DNA of 64,000 bases from Pagrus major. Its lineage: Eukaryota; Chordata; Actinopteri; Spariformes; Sparidae. The notes beneath the pieces are model-generated. The model saw only the letters and a list, made by a program, of their open reading frames with translations, was not told the DNA's origin and did no database searches. The position numbers and the translations under genes were made by a program. Shown one piece after another: positions 1 to 13,000 of this stretch; within the stretch, counting starts at the first letter, position 1; each line of letters begins with the position of its first letter. Where the stretch lies: assembly GCF_040436345.1 (NCBI RefSeq), contig NC_133230.1, forward strand, positions 28,481,551 to 28,545,550, read 5' to 3'.

Positions 1-299
1 CATAGAAACAGCAACAGCCGGATCATAGAAACAGCAACAGCAGGATCATAGAAACAGCAACAGCCGGATCATAGAAACAGCAACAGCCGGATCATAGAAA
101 CAGCAAAAGCAGGATCATAGAAACAGCAAAAGCAGGATCATAGAAACAGCAACAGCAGGATCATAGAAACAGCAACAGCCGGATCATAGAAACAGCAAAA
201 GCAGGATCATAGAAACAGCAACAGCCGGATCATAGAAACAGCAAAAGCAGGATCATAGAAACAGCAAAAGCAGGATCACGGAAGCAACAACAGCAGGAT
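1..299. repeat. 23-bp minisatellite, about 13 copies
   Basis: Tandem units of 23 bp begin at positions 1, 24, 47 and so on to 277. Each starts CATAGAAACAGCAA and ends in GGAT. Twelve copies are near-identical and differ mainly at two positions (C/A), giving alternating unit types. The thirteenth (277-299) is diverged (CACGGAAGCAACAA). The array starts at the window edge and probably continues to the left. There are no unique spacers, so this is a plain minisatellite. Confidence 0.95.
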
Positions 300-735
300 C
301 ACGGAAACTAAGCAGATGACTTGACAATGACTGAACAAAAGACTGGACTTAACGAGGGGATGAGGTGCAGGTGGAGAGAGGCAGAGAACCGCAGCTGAGG
401 GTAATGAATGGAAAAACACTAGAAAAATAGGGAAGGGGCTCATAGACTGCAAAAACACTGGGAAGAGGGAAGGTTAATAAAGGAGATGCAGTGCAGGTGT
501 GGAGGGAAAGCAGACTTGGGAGGAACTCAGGTAACAGAGCTGGGCTAATTAAACAGGAAAATTAGGCTGGTGAGGAGCACAAGTAAACAGGAGGGAAAAC
601 AGAACACTGGAAAAAAGGCAAAAGACACCACAAAATCCTGGAAAACACTTATAATGAATAAAATGACAGGAACATGACACAAATACTGATGCTTTGGGAT
701 CGCGACCGAACCCGACCTACAATCCCAAAGCATCC
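300..735. repeat. probable interspersed repeat ending in a perfect hairpin
   Basis: This A-rich stretch directly follows the minisatellite and resembles low-coding fish repeat DNA. It ends in a perfect inverted repeat: GATGCTTTGGGAT at 688-700 pairs with ATCCCAAAGCATC at 722-734 across a 21-nt, CpG-containing loop. No credible protein-coding frame is present. Assignment to a mobile element is an inference; the hairpin itself is read directly. Confidence 0.45.
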
Positions 736-1329
736 ATCAGCATTTGACAAGTTGGGAATGACTCTCAAAAATCAACATTCTTACAAAGTAGACCTCTAAA
801 TAATTTATAAATAATATGCAAAGTTTTATCTTATGTTTTATCCTTATAGATATTTTGTTTTGCACTGTATATGCAAATTCTAACTGAAGATTTGACCCTT
901 TTCTCTAGTTTCTGGTCCAACAGGGTATAATATATTTCAGCCACAGCTTTCATCTCAGGAGTAGGCTCTTACCGCATGCTCGCAAGCTCACAGCTCAGAC
1001 AGTAAATTAAGTAAAAAGTGATGAAAAGGTCAAAGTTAATTGTTCATTGTATGCACCGTCATACTGCTGCGATGTCATCTGTGTTTAGGTCAGGGAAGTT
1101 GGTTTCTGACTTGGGATTCTGACTTGGATGACCTTTCCATTGCACTTTTCCGTGTCGGAGGTAATTTTTGTCCGAGTTCCAAGTACAATAGAATGAAGCA
1201 TTAGTGCAACTGCATCTTATTTGAATGCCATTAGTTTTGCAGGTATTTGGTCTTAAAACAAAGATTTGGACAAATTCAAAATTTGACTTGTTGATGGCAC
1301 TAGATAAAAAGTTAAGATCCCCAATGTGA

Positions 1330-1790
1330 TTTACAATTAATCCTGAGGGGGACATGAATGTATGTACCAAGTTTAATGGTAATCAATTCGACAAGTGTTA
1401 AGAAATTTCACCAGAAACTTAAAATGTCTACCTCATGGTGGCACTGTAGGAAAAGTCAAAGTTAGGAAGATTGATCCTATGGGGACCATAAATGTCTGTA
1501 CAAAATTCCATGGCAATTGATGAAATAGCTGTTGAGATATTTCAGTCTGGAACAAAGTGGTGAACCAACCAACCACAGTCATGAGTATCCACAGAACCAT
1601 GGATATGTGGATACTCTATGTGCCAAACATAGGCCTACCTGCAGTGCATGGTTCAAAACACTGACTGTATATAAAGATGGACATCATGACAGCTCCCCAA
1701 AAGTGAAGCCAAAACATCTGTATTGCTACCTGGTGGCTGGCTGCACTATAGGTCACATTCTTTTAAAGGGGGTAAAACATCGTGATTGAC
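1330..1790. repeat. interspersed repeats (two diverged units plus a second family)
   Basis: Two diverged versions of a unit follow one another. One contains GACATGAATGTATGTACCAA at about 1350 and the other GACCATAAATGTCTGTACAA at about 1486; each runs on into an ATTTCA-type segment. From about 1600 a different block begins (TATATAAAGATGGACATCAT, then GACAGCTCCCCAAAAGTGAA, then CTGGTGGCTGGCTGCACTAT). I recognise both text types as abundant dispersed repeats in percomorph fish genomes. The class is not certain. Confidence 0.65.
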
Positions 1791-4700
1791 AGCCAAACCC
1801 ATAAAGAAGATGCCAGTCTGTCATGAAATCCTTAAATTCTCTTCTCTCCTCTTCTATAACAATGCCCTTGACAATGAAGGGAGCAGGACGAGAGAACAAA
1901 TACACTTTCAACACATACAATTTCTTCCATTTTTCTCTTTATTAGTGGTGTTTTGAAACTCTTGAAAATGTTCAAGATTACATGCAATTGAAAAATATGT
2001 CAAGGTTTGACTACAGACTGTTATTTCCACTTAACAAGTAGCTACAGTCCTGTTCTTTGGGAAAAGGCTATTCAGACAGCCTCATAATAAACAAGATGTT
2101 CTGGTTATGTGAAGAATGCCTGGCCGACCGCATTAAGCACAGCGTCTCAATAACAACAACATCTCATGCCACCCACACACATACACCCATTTAACACATC
2201 ACTAAGATGCTGGGAAGTAAATCCCCACATGTATTGCAAATCGCATCACTACAGAGATAGTATGCCATCGTAAGTGGTGAAGCAAATTTGCAAATCACTC
2301 CTCATGGATAATACACTGAACACTGATGGGCTCCTTTTGCACTCACAGCTTTTCGCTTGCATCCGATTTTAAAGGGCGCTCTATTGTGAAGCTACAGTTA
2401 GGCAACGCCTTTCCACTTGAACCTAATAAAGGAACAGACATCCTGGAGTTGCAAAGAGATTTGTGACATACGGAAGTGAAAGATTTGTGTGTGACTATTA
2501 TCTGTATTTAAAACCTAGCCTGGTCAGCTGGATTTGAGTTTGGCTCTCTGAGAAAGAGATCCAGAGGTAATTCCACTACTTTACCATGTAGACACATATG
2601 ACCCAGAGATAATAACAAGCTCATAAAACATCTACTGTACTTTATTTGCAAATGCCACCAAGCCTGTGTTAAAAATTGTCATAATGGATGAACACGGAAA
2701 AAAAATTGTTAGCCGGGTGGTAAACCGGATATTAGCCAGCTCGGAAGTCTCTCATGCACACATGGTGCCACAGAGCAGACGAGCTTCATGCCACACTTAG
2801 CAGTTTTCATAGATGAACAGGGCTCTGCCTCCGAATCATCACATCCATGCCAGCTACTGGTAATTAATTAGCTCATTACTCGTGGAGCCAGTGGCCTGAG
2901 AGTTTGCCTGAACCGGGTCCTTTGATCACAGGTGGAGTCGCCAAGGGCAGCAGAGCTCAGATCAACCAGGTTTAGCAGCATAAGACTGAACTTGGATGAA
3001 CACAGAACTGGGTGTGAACACAGCCCCCAAGACCTATGGAGGTCAGTTTGAAGACAGGGAATACAGTATGAATACAGTATGAAGGGGATTTACAGAGGCT
3101 CTGATCAGGACTATGACTCGAAGGACGAGAAGACCCACCCGGTGGGGACAGTAGAGACACCAAGCGGCCGACAACTGAGAGCATCAACAGGAGGGCAAAT
3201 AAGCTTGTCTTAGTTCGATTAAAAGAGAGAAATTAGAATTCTGACATGTGCAGTTGTATTTTTTTTTTTAGTACAGAAAAGAGGTGTTAAAATATTTCCT
3301 TTCTTGACATTTTGAGAATTATTTTTTATTTTTTAGACTATGTAGAAAACATAGCTGAAACTACGAGGGCTATCAGACTATTGCCTCCTGCCATACAAAG
3401 TGGTATTAGAAGACAGCACAGGCCGGTGCCAGCTGGCTAGCATGCTAACTTCAGTAGACATCTCGACAACACCGTATATAAACGTCTCTGATATTACATC
3501 AACACTGTTGTTTGTCCCACTCTTTTGATAATGTTAAATCATTTTTTAAAATGTTTTAAACAAATCTCCAGCCATATCTTACAAATTGCTTCTTTAAATT
3601 AAATCAGGTCACCATTCTGATGCGTTCATTCACCTCTTGTTATGCCTTTTAGTCTGGTCATGACACAAATTTTTTGCGTAATGAAGGGCCCATTCATTAT
3701 GATGTTTTACTAGCTTACACGCCCCGTCATTCAGGGTCTGTTTGACAAAAGCAATTTGTGAACACTGCTTTGATGCAGAAAGCAAATTGTGGTTTACAAA
3801 TTCCCACAGGGCTGCTGCGATGTAATGATCACAAGCGTAGTGTGGCATTTATTTTCATTTCATGAAACATATCAGAAATGATCTCATATTGCAAATTGAA
3901 GGTTACAAATCTTTGAAATAATGTCAGTGGGGCTGAACCAGTATTATTTCAATATTTTTCAGTATTATTTGCATTTATATAACCAACCACACTTTGCAGT
4001 GGGATGCTCTTTGAATGAAACTTGCTTGGAGGTCAGGACTCTCCATGTTCCTGTTTCCACATATATGCAGTTTTATCCCCAAATAAGATATGTTGTCCTT
4101 TCTATGCGTGCCTCATATGGCCTCATATGTAAGAAAAATCCTCCAATATTTCTTCTGGTATTAATGCCTGAAACATTTATGACCCTGTACACAAATCCAG
4201 TGGTATTGATATGGATTTTTTCAGGTCTGCATGCCATTGGGCTGGTGCTGTATAACATACACATAGCAAACTCATTTTCAATTCATTTTGATTTTGCTCA
4301 GACATTCTGGGCTTTCTGTAGTGTTTCCAAATGCAATAAGGAAAGCTTTGGGGTGCTTTACAAAGTATATAGTCTATTCACCAGCAGCAGCAGCAGCAGC
4401 ACAGTATTCTGCATGTTATCCTTGCATTTGGCAGTGGAACAGCTTCAACAACGCACTCAGCTTGATGGCCAGCTGCCTGTCAAGCCTCTCCACCCAGTCC
4501 TCAGACAGACATCCTGGTGAAGGAGCTTGCCTGTGAATCAGTCTCTTCTTGAGAATGGCCATCTTCCTCTCTACAGTCCCTTCAGTGTGTTCTTTCACCC
4601 CTCCAGCCTCTCCTGCTTTTTCCTCTCAACCTTGCTGAACTGCAGCTCCTCACTCTCTTACACCAGTCATCTTCTGATTGTTAACTTACAGTGAAACCCT

Positions 4701-7700
4701 GAGGAGGAGAACTTTGTTTCGAACGGGGTTTTAAAGCAAGACTGTGTAACTTTTGAAGAGGAGACAACATGTTCTTCTACTTGGAAAGAAAAACTTGAAA
4801 GATGAATATAAAACACACCCTTATTGCATTTAATACACATCACAGATATTAGTTGGTCTTGCATGACCAGTGGCTTAGAGTGGCTAATGTGAGCTAATAG
4901 TAGCATACTTTGCTATGTCATTACTGAGTCAGTTTGCTGAATTTATGACTTGTTTTACTTTAAAGTAGGCTTTACGTGACTATCACGTGTGGCTACAGAG
5001 GTCCTTTTTCGGCAAAATGTACCCAGTCTTGATTTATATAAATCTTTTCAAATGTTGACCTACTGCTGACATTTGTACAGCTAAAAAAGACTGTTTCCCC
5101 TGAGAGCAATGTAATATTATTGTATTCCTGTAAAACAGTTACAAAAATTCCATCTTGGACTTAACATAATAGTCATTCCCAGCACTAGAGTGCACTTTGG
5201 CACAGACTGGACCATTCGTAAATTCTAAGGGCTGTTGGAATAAACCATGTGGTTATTCAGAGCACCACACTCTTGGAGCACACAGCTCACTCTGGGCACT
5301 TTGTCAAGAGCGGTCAGTGTTAGATAAACAGTTGAAATGGCCATCCTAACTAAATGTAGCTTGATGGGTGAATTAACCGAAATAACTCAGCATACATGCT
5401 TGGATAAGAATCAAAGAGATAATTGTGGTTTTCTGGAGTTAGCTTAGAGGTATTCGTTGTAGAAATATGGTGTTGAAATGTTAATGTTATTAAGCTAACG
5501 TTACATTAGACATATTTAACTAATTTGATTGAGTTGACTTGTAGGTTAATGTACAGGTTAAATGATAAAACGTTGGGGTAAATATGGTGCTAATGTTAAA
5601 CATTAACCTATGCTACAAGGTCAGGCAGGAGCAATGGCTAACTTTACCATAACTATAATGTTAACAATAGCACCCTAACATGTCTACATACACTCGAGCC
5701 CGTATCATAAACGTACATATATTGGCATGTGACCAGGTAAGACCCCTTCATGCCAGCTGACTTGTCTTACCATTTTAAAAAAACATCAGTGGTCGGTCAA
5801 AAGAGAGACGATACTGATTAGTGTGAGGGTAGTTCTCCAAAGTCATACTGCATTTGAACTTACCTTTTACTCTGAAAAAAACTTCAGTTTACAGTATACA
5901 TACCTGTTTATTCATCCATACATACATCAATCCATCCAGTCATCCTATTAGCTGCTTTTCCAGTTGATATTCTGTCTGCCTATAAATGGAGCCCTCACTA
6001 TCTGTTTTTAATAGCACTCAGTAACCTCAACACACATTCACAGGGATGCATGAATCAGTCATGGAGCTCTACCACTACCCAGTGCTTTGCAGAGGACCTG
6101 CAGCTACTGTGACGCCAGTGATCCACCACTAAATGGTTGTGTTCACAGAGATAGATAGCACATTCTCAGTGCATCTACCACATTACAGATCAGTAGGTCC
6201 TCTTTATGTTCAATTTGAAAATCTTTGAACATGTAAAAAAGCTCTGTGTACACATCGTAATGGATGTTTTTATCGAAAGGTGAGGCTACAAAACCAAAAT
6301 GCTCTTGTTTCTTACTCATTTTATTGCCTTTTTATGTTGTTGTCTTGGTGGCGTGACAGCATGAAACATAGTCCCTGTGACAGCATAGTGCAGGGGAATG
6401 CATATAGAGAAAAATGTGAGCTGTGAAAGCCCGGAGCTGATGAGTATTCAGAGGAAGACACCGGCGCGTCTGCAAGCAATCACAGCACCGAGATAGAGTT
6501 TGCAAGGATGTCATTGATTAGCAGGCTGTAACAAAGGAAGCAGACTGGTAAAGGCTCTTGTTAATGGAAACCGCAACTGAAATCTGAACTTTTCCTTTGT
6601 TTGTTGTTTCTGCAGTCACTCAATTTTCACCACTCACACTTGGCTGCTATCAACCCTCCTTTGTTCTCGTTTTTGCAGACAGGAATTCATCATCGGGGGA
6701 AGCGCTCATCTTTCCAGAGTAATGTGTGAAGCATCATTAAGGTATCAACGTGAGAGCCGTAGCAGCTGCCATCAGACTCTGCAGGTGGAAATAAAACAGA
6801 TTATCTCACAATTGGGTAGTGGAGATTGATAGTTTTGGCACGTCCCTCCTGCACATTGGTATTCAGCAACATTGAGCCTCATTTGATGTGGTGTACTTTA
6901 ATTTCTGAAGAGGGAAAAGTGTGTTTTGCCCTCTGGTTTGGGTGCAGCATAAGCCAGCAAGTGGGATTAAGTATCTTGCTCAAGGACACCTCAGTAGGAA
7001 GCCAGAACTCCTGCTGAAAAGATGACCTTACTATCCACTGGAAAACTCTGCAGCCTGATTGAATATGTGGACGGAACAATTAACACCTGAACAGAAGACA
7101 TTGAAATGAGGTTCTTTTAAACTGGAATACCCTTTTTCTCTTTAACAAGGCACACTCAACAAATAATATCGCTATAGATCAACAAGTCATGTCATGTTCT
7201 GCCCTCTTTCACCCTTTCATCTATATAGCATTATTGATTTTCACCATGTGTTAAGGTGGAGAGCATTAGCTTTCTGGTCAGTTCACAGGTGTGTCAGCCG
7301 TGTTGAGCAAAAGAAGCAGATCTGTGAATATCAGAAATACAAACTTTCTTGATGGTAGTTAGCTGGCTCGGTAGGTAGCATGTACAATCTTGTTAAAGAT
7401 GCAACATGTGAGGATTTTAGCTGAAAAGATCCATAAATTAACTGGACTGGACTTAACATAATTTACCCATTAATTTGTTCATTAACTTTTTAACGTTTTT
7501 TTCTAATGCCCTGTAGTTTTGTCAGTTAGATTAATGAATGAGTGAGGGTTATAATCTGTTGTGTATTCCTTTTTGTCCTTGACTATATGTGTGTTAATCT
7601 TGTATATAACCTTGCTATGTTTCTATTTCTTGAATGCAACTGAACAGTCAAACTTGTCATTGTTTGTAGTCTTATTCTACTCTGAGTTTGCATGTGCCTA

Positions 7701-9880
7701 TCATCTGTGTTTAATCCATTACTGTATTTCTAGAATAGGCTATAATTATAAATTTATGTAATTTCCCTATTTATTGCTAAACTTTGAGTACAAAAAATAA
7801 GGCCACACAAGTCAGACTTTCACAACGGTGATTCATCATCACTTTGAGGGGAATAAATCTGATGTGACATAAATTAACCAGTGGTAACTTTAACTAATGC
7901 ATCAAAGATAAAATACTTCCTAGCACAGTCACAGAAGATGGACTTTTACATCAGACATACTGGTAATTTTATTACAAGATCACAGTTGTCAATTACTTGA
8001 GATAAAATGCTCTAATTTTTTCCAGAACACCCTGTAAGTGGTGTTCACTTAGACCTGAACAGAGAATCTTCTTCTCTTTCTTTCTCCACGCTTGATCTCC
8101 TCTAAGTAATTTCCTGTCAAGAAATCAGCGATTGAGACTAAAGAAGACTGGATGAGATAGAGGCACAGAAGTGATTAAAAGTTTTAAGGAGGATTCAGTT
8201 CACTGGTGGTGCTGTGCTGAGTCATTATACTGCTATCTTGTGGTGATAAGCGGTACTGAATGACTATCATGCTCTAAATACCCACAATCATTACAGCCAC
8301 AATCCAGTGCTGATTCTGTGTTTGAATTAGTAATACTTGAGAAAGAAATTAATATTGACAAAATACATTGAATATTAATGCCAAACTTTGATGTTTAAAC
8401 CTTTAAGGGTCAGCTGCACACACACACTTGTTACTTACAGATATGGAGACTGTACAGTACAAGTTGCACGAGCTCAATGACAGCCACCACCCCAGGCCAA
8501 CATGACCTTTCCTTCCCTGCATTGCCAACCTCTTACAATTACGTCAAAACTTTGTGGAAACGACAGAAATCTGATTAGAATTAATATTTTACCTTTCTCA
8601 GACACCCTGGGGCAAAAAACCCTAAACTCTCTGAACACTGTGTGCAGTGTTCCTATGATGGCCCTACACTTTCTGCAAGGCCCTTATGTTAAAGACATAT
8701 TAATTTAGGAATATGCATTATGTAAGAACATTATAAGCTCAAGTAATAAAGGTCTTAAAACTAGATTCAGATAAATACCCCCATATCAAGACAGGTATTA
8801 AAGCAGCACCCAACTGAACACCCTTTCGTGTCCATGGATATTGTGTTTTAGTTGAGTGTATTCACATATTCCCAAACAAATTTACAGATAGCCAAATGAC
8901 CACAGCAATCACCACACATGAACCTGGAACTTTTGGGTGCCCCTGGGCTCCTCTATATCATCTCAGCAGCAATTAAAGCCCCACAGGGTACACAGGAATC
9001 AGAAGAGACACATTCACTCAATATAAAAACAAAGTGATTGTCTTAGGTGGGTAGCAGACGTGTCGTGTCATTTGGGTTTACACATTCCAGGTAAAAACAT
9101 GCACTGATTGACATTTATTGTGTGCGGGGTGAACCTTGCAGTTGTGCTCTGGGTCCAGAGGGTGTGAACTGTAGTGACTTGGCTGTATGTGTTCATCATT
9201 ATAGGAGTTTCTGTCTATTGAGCCAATCTAAGCTCATATAAATCAATTATCCATAGGAACACCCACAAAAGTCCCACAATTTCTATGTATGATACATTTA
9301 CTGTTACACAACCTGTTGGAGAACTGAGATGAACTAAGATTGATCGATTCTTCTCTCACTGAGCAGTCAGTCTAATCTCTAATATAATCTGATTGAATGC
9401 AGTTATTCTGGCCCTCATCACTGTTGTACTGTGCTCATTAAAGGGAAGATGCAAATGAACATCAATGATTGAATGTGATTGGGATCAATTCATCCCAATT
9501 TAACGTATGCTGCAAACAGTTATCAGCTGCCAAACAAATGTCAGAGTATCTCCACAGCACTCCAGTCACCGTGCTTCCATACGTCAGAATGGTATTAAGT
9601 TTAATTACATATGGTGATCAAACGTGCAAGGAAAACTTTTAAATACAATATTTCAAATAAAAAGAAGCAGAACTGCACAATAAATGTGGAAGTGGCACAG
9701 TGCTTGTTGGTGGCTTTACTACAAAGTGCTTGTAATGCATCTGGTGCAGCACAGTTAATGTAGATATATGGGAGTGTACCAGAAATGTTCATGGCCAATA
9801 CTGATGAATTACACATCTAAGCTTCATGTTTAAGTTAGTTCTGTGGAAGTGCAGAGTGTGACTTTTTTATAAACTTTATT
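1791..9880. other. intergenic, mostly featureless; repeat fragments
   Basis: No supported gene. Noted items: a GCTAGCATGCTAACTTC repeat-like patch near 3435; a (CAG)n microsatellite at about 4383-4400; a possible degenerate coding fragment on the minus strand at 4412-4650 (separate entry); a SINE-like scrap near 6965 (AGTATCTTGCTCAAGGACAC); and a short CA run near 8418. Open reading frames here are short, lack splice context and show no recognisable domains. Confidence 0.6.
4412..4650 (-). pseudogene. possible frameshifted coiled-coil coding fragment
   Basis: Read on the minus strand, a coding-like segment (…ELQFSKVERKKQERLEG) meets a stop, and one frameshift later continues as VKEHTEGTVERKMAILKKRL and then SEDWVERLDRQLAIKLSALL before a stop. 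Charge periodicity and heptad-like leucines look like a former coiled-coil exon. I do not recognise the parent protein. No start codon, splice frame or neighbouring exons were found, so this is at most a relic, and a chance frame cannot be excluded. Confidence 0.3.
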
Positions 9881-9889
9881 TCTTCCTCA

Positions 9890-10075
9890 GGTGGCTTCTG
9901 CCCGATGAATAATGAATGCCCTGTTGCTGAAAGGCCTCCCGATGACCCAGTTCCCCCTGATGATGTGGACAGGCTTCAGATGGCTGCTTGACCCGTGTGG
10001 AGGTAACAGAGAATATTGTGGTAATAGGGCTGGCCAGCTGAATAACAATGATGCTGGCAATAAGAGAGAGGGACA
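9890..10075 (+). pseudogene. possible PIF/Harbinger-type transposase C-terminal relic
   Basis: In frame from about 9902 the text reads MNNECPVAERPPDDPVPPDD followed by VDRLQMAA and a stop at about 9990. Tails of the type DPVPDDVDRQQVAA occur at the C-terminus of Harbinger-like transposases in fish, as far as I recall. Downstream the reading is broken by stops. No catalytic DDE region is present. The assignment is weak and rests on one short tail. Confidence 0.25.
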
Positions 10076-13000
10076 CTTAGATCTTAGACCTGTCTATCCT
10101 CCGTTCCAGCACTTCTTGGGATGGGATGGAGTGGCCACAACAAGATCATGCTGCTCCTTGTCCCCTTGGCTATCCTGCTTCCTTTCCTGTCCCCTATGCT
10201 GTCAGCTATGCTGCTTTTCTGTTTGCTGATCTTTGTGTTTTCCCTCCTGCTATCCCACATGTTGCTCCTGCTTTCCCTCATGCTGAACCAATCCCTCAAG
10301 CTGATCTCGAGGGTGCTGATGACCAGCTGCTTGCCATGTGGAAACATCAGAGCAATCATCGAGTCACATTTGCCCTTCATCACTTCCACAACACAGTTGT
10401 CAACAATTTCACCACACCAGAACATCTGGCACTGACCCTTTCTGCCACTGATGACTGGCCTTGGCATCTGTCAGAACCAGTGATTCCAGCCTTTGAGTCT
10501 TGCAGGGCTGGTGACTGCCCAAGAAGGGTCTTACACTGGGCTTTTTCTTCCTACCCCCACATTTTGGCACGGTAGCTGGATGGACCTTTCTTTGGTCTGG
10601 CAGGACAGGTGATGCCCCAGGAAGCTCTCGCATCTGGCAGGGTGATCGACACATGGTGCATGTGGCAGGACAGGAACTTTCAGCTTGTTGGCTGTGACAA
10701 AAGGCTGCAAAGAACAATAAAACAAAGCGCTTTAATCTCTTACCAGCAAGAAAGCTCCCCAAAGGCTTTTCTATTCTGTTTTTGTCTTCCTTTTGACAAA
10801 AAAGGTACATATGAGCTCCTGACTTGAAGTAAATACATATAATATGCATATGCTTTGATTCAAAGATTGTCCTAACCATTCTTTATCATTCTTTTATCTA
10901 TATCCACCACCTGAGCTGCTGCTGTTTACTGTGGATGAAAAAGGTACGTATGAGCTTCTGAACTGAAGATAACATGATCTAATACATAAGCTCCTCCTGT
11001 TAAGATATATATTATCACTAATTGGATCATTCAAGTTTGTCTTACATCCAGGGTTTCCTTGAAAAAGAAAAAAGAACACTTACTTCCACTTAGTCATCCT
11101 ACACTCTCAACTTAACTGGTCTGGATACATCTAAAGTGTTGCTTTGTATTGTGAGATTTGTTTTAAACCCCAGTGATGTTGGGATAGTTTGAAGCTTTTT
11201 AAATAGTAAATCAGTTGCAGGTATCATAAAATGTATAGAGGCTAAACTGCTCCTCAAACAAGATTACCACCAGGAGCCTCCTTAAACAAGCAGGTATCTT
11301 TTTAGGTTGAAAGCACCTCAAAAAGGAAAGAAGTCAGTCAAAACACACACAGATGCACACCTTCCTTCTGTCAACACAAGACTATGAAGGAATCAATCAA
11401 GAGAGATGCTGTGATGGAAGATGTACAAGTTAAACTTATGGAATCAAAATGTTATTTTAGTATTAGCATTAAAATACGCTTTAAGTATCAAAATTAAAAT
11501 GACTTATTATGCAAAAAGGCCAATTTCAGAATAACTACTTTCCTGAATTATAATTATTGGATGAAATAGTGTGTACATCATCTAATGTTGAAGCTGGTAA
11601 AGATGGTTTGAATAGTTTATCTGCTGGGTAGTGGCAACTTGTATATTCAAACACCACCACCACGTGAAAAACAAACAATATTCAAATATGGCAAAGAAAA
11701 GTTGACTGACACGCAGCAGTTCATTGTATGAGATTTATAAAACTCCCTCCCCCTCCCTCTCCCCCCTCCCTCAAGCTTCCAGTCTCTGAGCTTGGGTTAC
11801 AACCACCCTAGGCCTGATCAAATGACCTTTCCTCTTACACATTGCCTCACTCTCACAATTCAATCCACCTTTTGTACACTGTTTTTAATATAAGCATAAA
11901 AACTTGTGTGAAAATGTCATTAAAAATCCAAAACATTGGAAAAGATTTTACTTTTGGCTGCAGGTTGGCAAATGGAAAAGAGAGAGACGGGCTGATGGAA
12001 GCATACTTTTCACCTGTTCACATTGCTGTACCTGCGTCTTGTACTGTAGATACACCATGTTTTATGCCTCCACTCTACCAGAAACTTGCACTTCCGTACT
12101 TGCGCTTCGAGTGAAGCAGAACAATTATTCCATAAACACCTTTCAGTTGTAAAGCGCTGTCTCGCCATCACATTCCCTCCATGGGATCGCAGCGGTGATC
12201 GCAGCCAGTATCTGTTTTATAATCGATTGTAGAAATCCAAGATTAAATCAAAAAACATTAAAGAATGAATACTGTGCATGTTTCACGAAGTACGATTTTA
12301 GTTTTCATGTAGTTGTTGTGTGTGAAATCGCTGCAGTGGACACGACTGTGCTGTCATGCCGCACAGAGCGCACTGGAGACAGCGCAGTCTCAGCACATAC
12401 TCTGCCTTCTCCACCGCAACTAAACTTCAATAGATAAATAGTGTTCGTGTGCCAAACATCCATTTTCAAATGATATCCCAGGCTGAGGGATAACACTGAT
12501 TGTCGCGCATGATTTGGGCACGTGAAGCAGCCAGTCTGATCGCTGTAGAAATATACTGCGCTGACACTCGTGCGTAATGCTGATGGATGCATGGATTTCA
12601 CTGTCCTCGCACTGCTAAAGAACAACGTGAATGGGAGAATTGATAACAAATGTTTTCTAACCTCAAAAGCAAACAAGCATCTCGTTTTCTGTGCCAGAAA
12701 TATTCATTTTCTTCGTCTTCCTGTTGTGGCCATGATTCTCTGTAAAGAACTATTGATATCAATAATCCATGTGCGCACATTTCCAACTTGATTTGGTATT
12801 AAAAGGAAATTGCGCACTGGCGTGCCATAGTTGATGTGGACATTTCCATTCATTCATTCCAATTTTATGATGCAAATATAATTAGAAACGAAAGTCAGAC
12901 AAATCAAAGCAAACATTATTTATTTAAACAAAAACGTCTGGTGCAGTAAAGGGAAGATGTCGATGTTGGCACCCCTGTTTCCAACGTCTATGATTAGGTA

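Noticed and set aside
1-299. Regular repeats resembling a CRISPR array
   Set aside because: Units are contiguous 23-bp copies without unique spacers, in vertebrate DNA. It is a minisatellite.
3921-4520. 199-codon open frame on the plus strand
   Set aside because: No domain, no splice context, hydrophobic AT-driven composition, and it runs through a (CAG)n repeat that creates a poly-Ser tract. The opposite strand reads more like former coding sequence.
10126-10575. 149-codon frame rich in Pro/Ala/His
   Set aside because: Coding-like in parts but with no recognised family, start context or splice partners. Kept only as a note next to the Harbinger-like tail.
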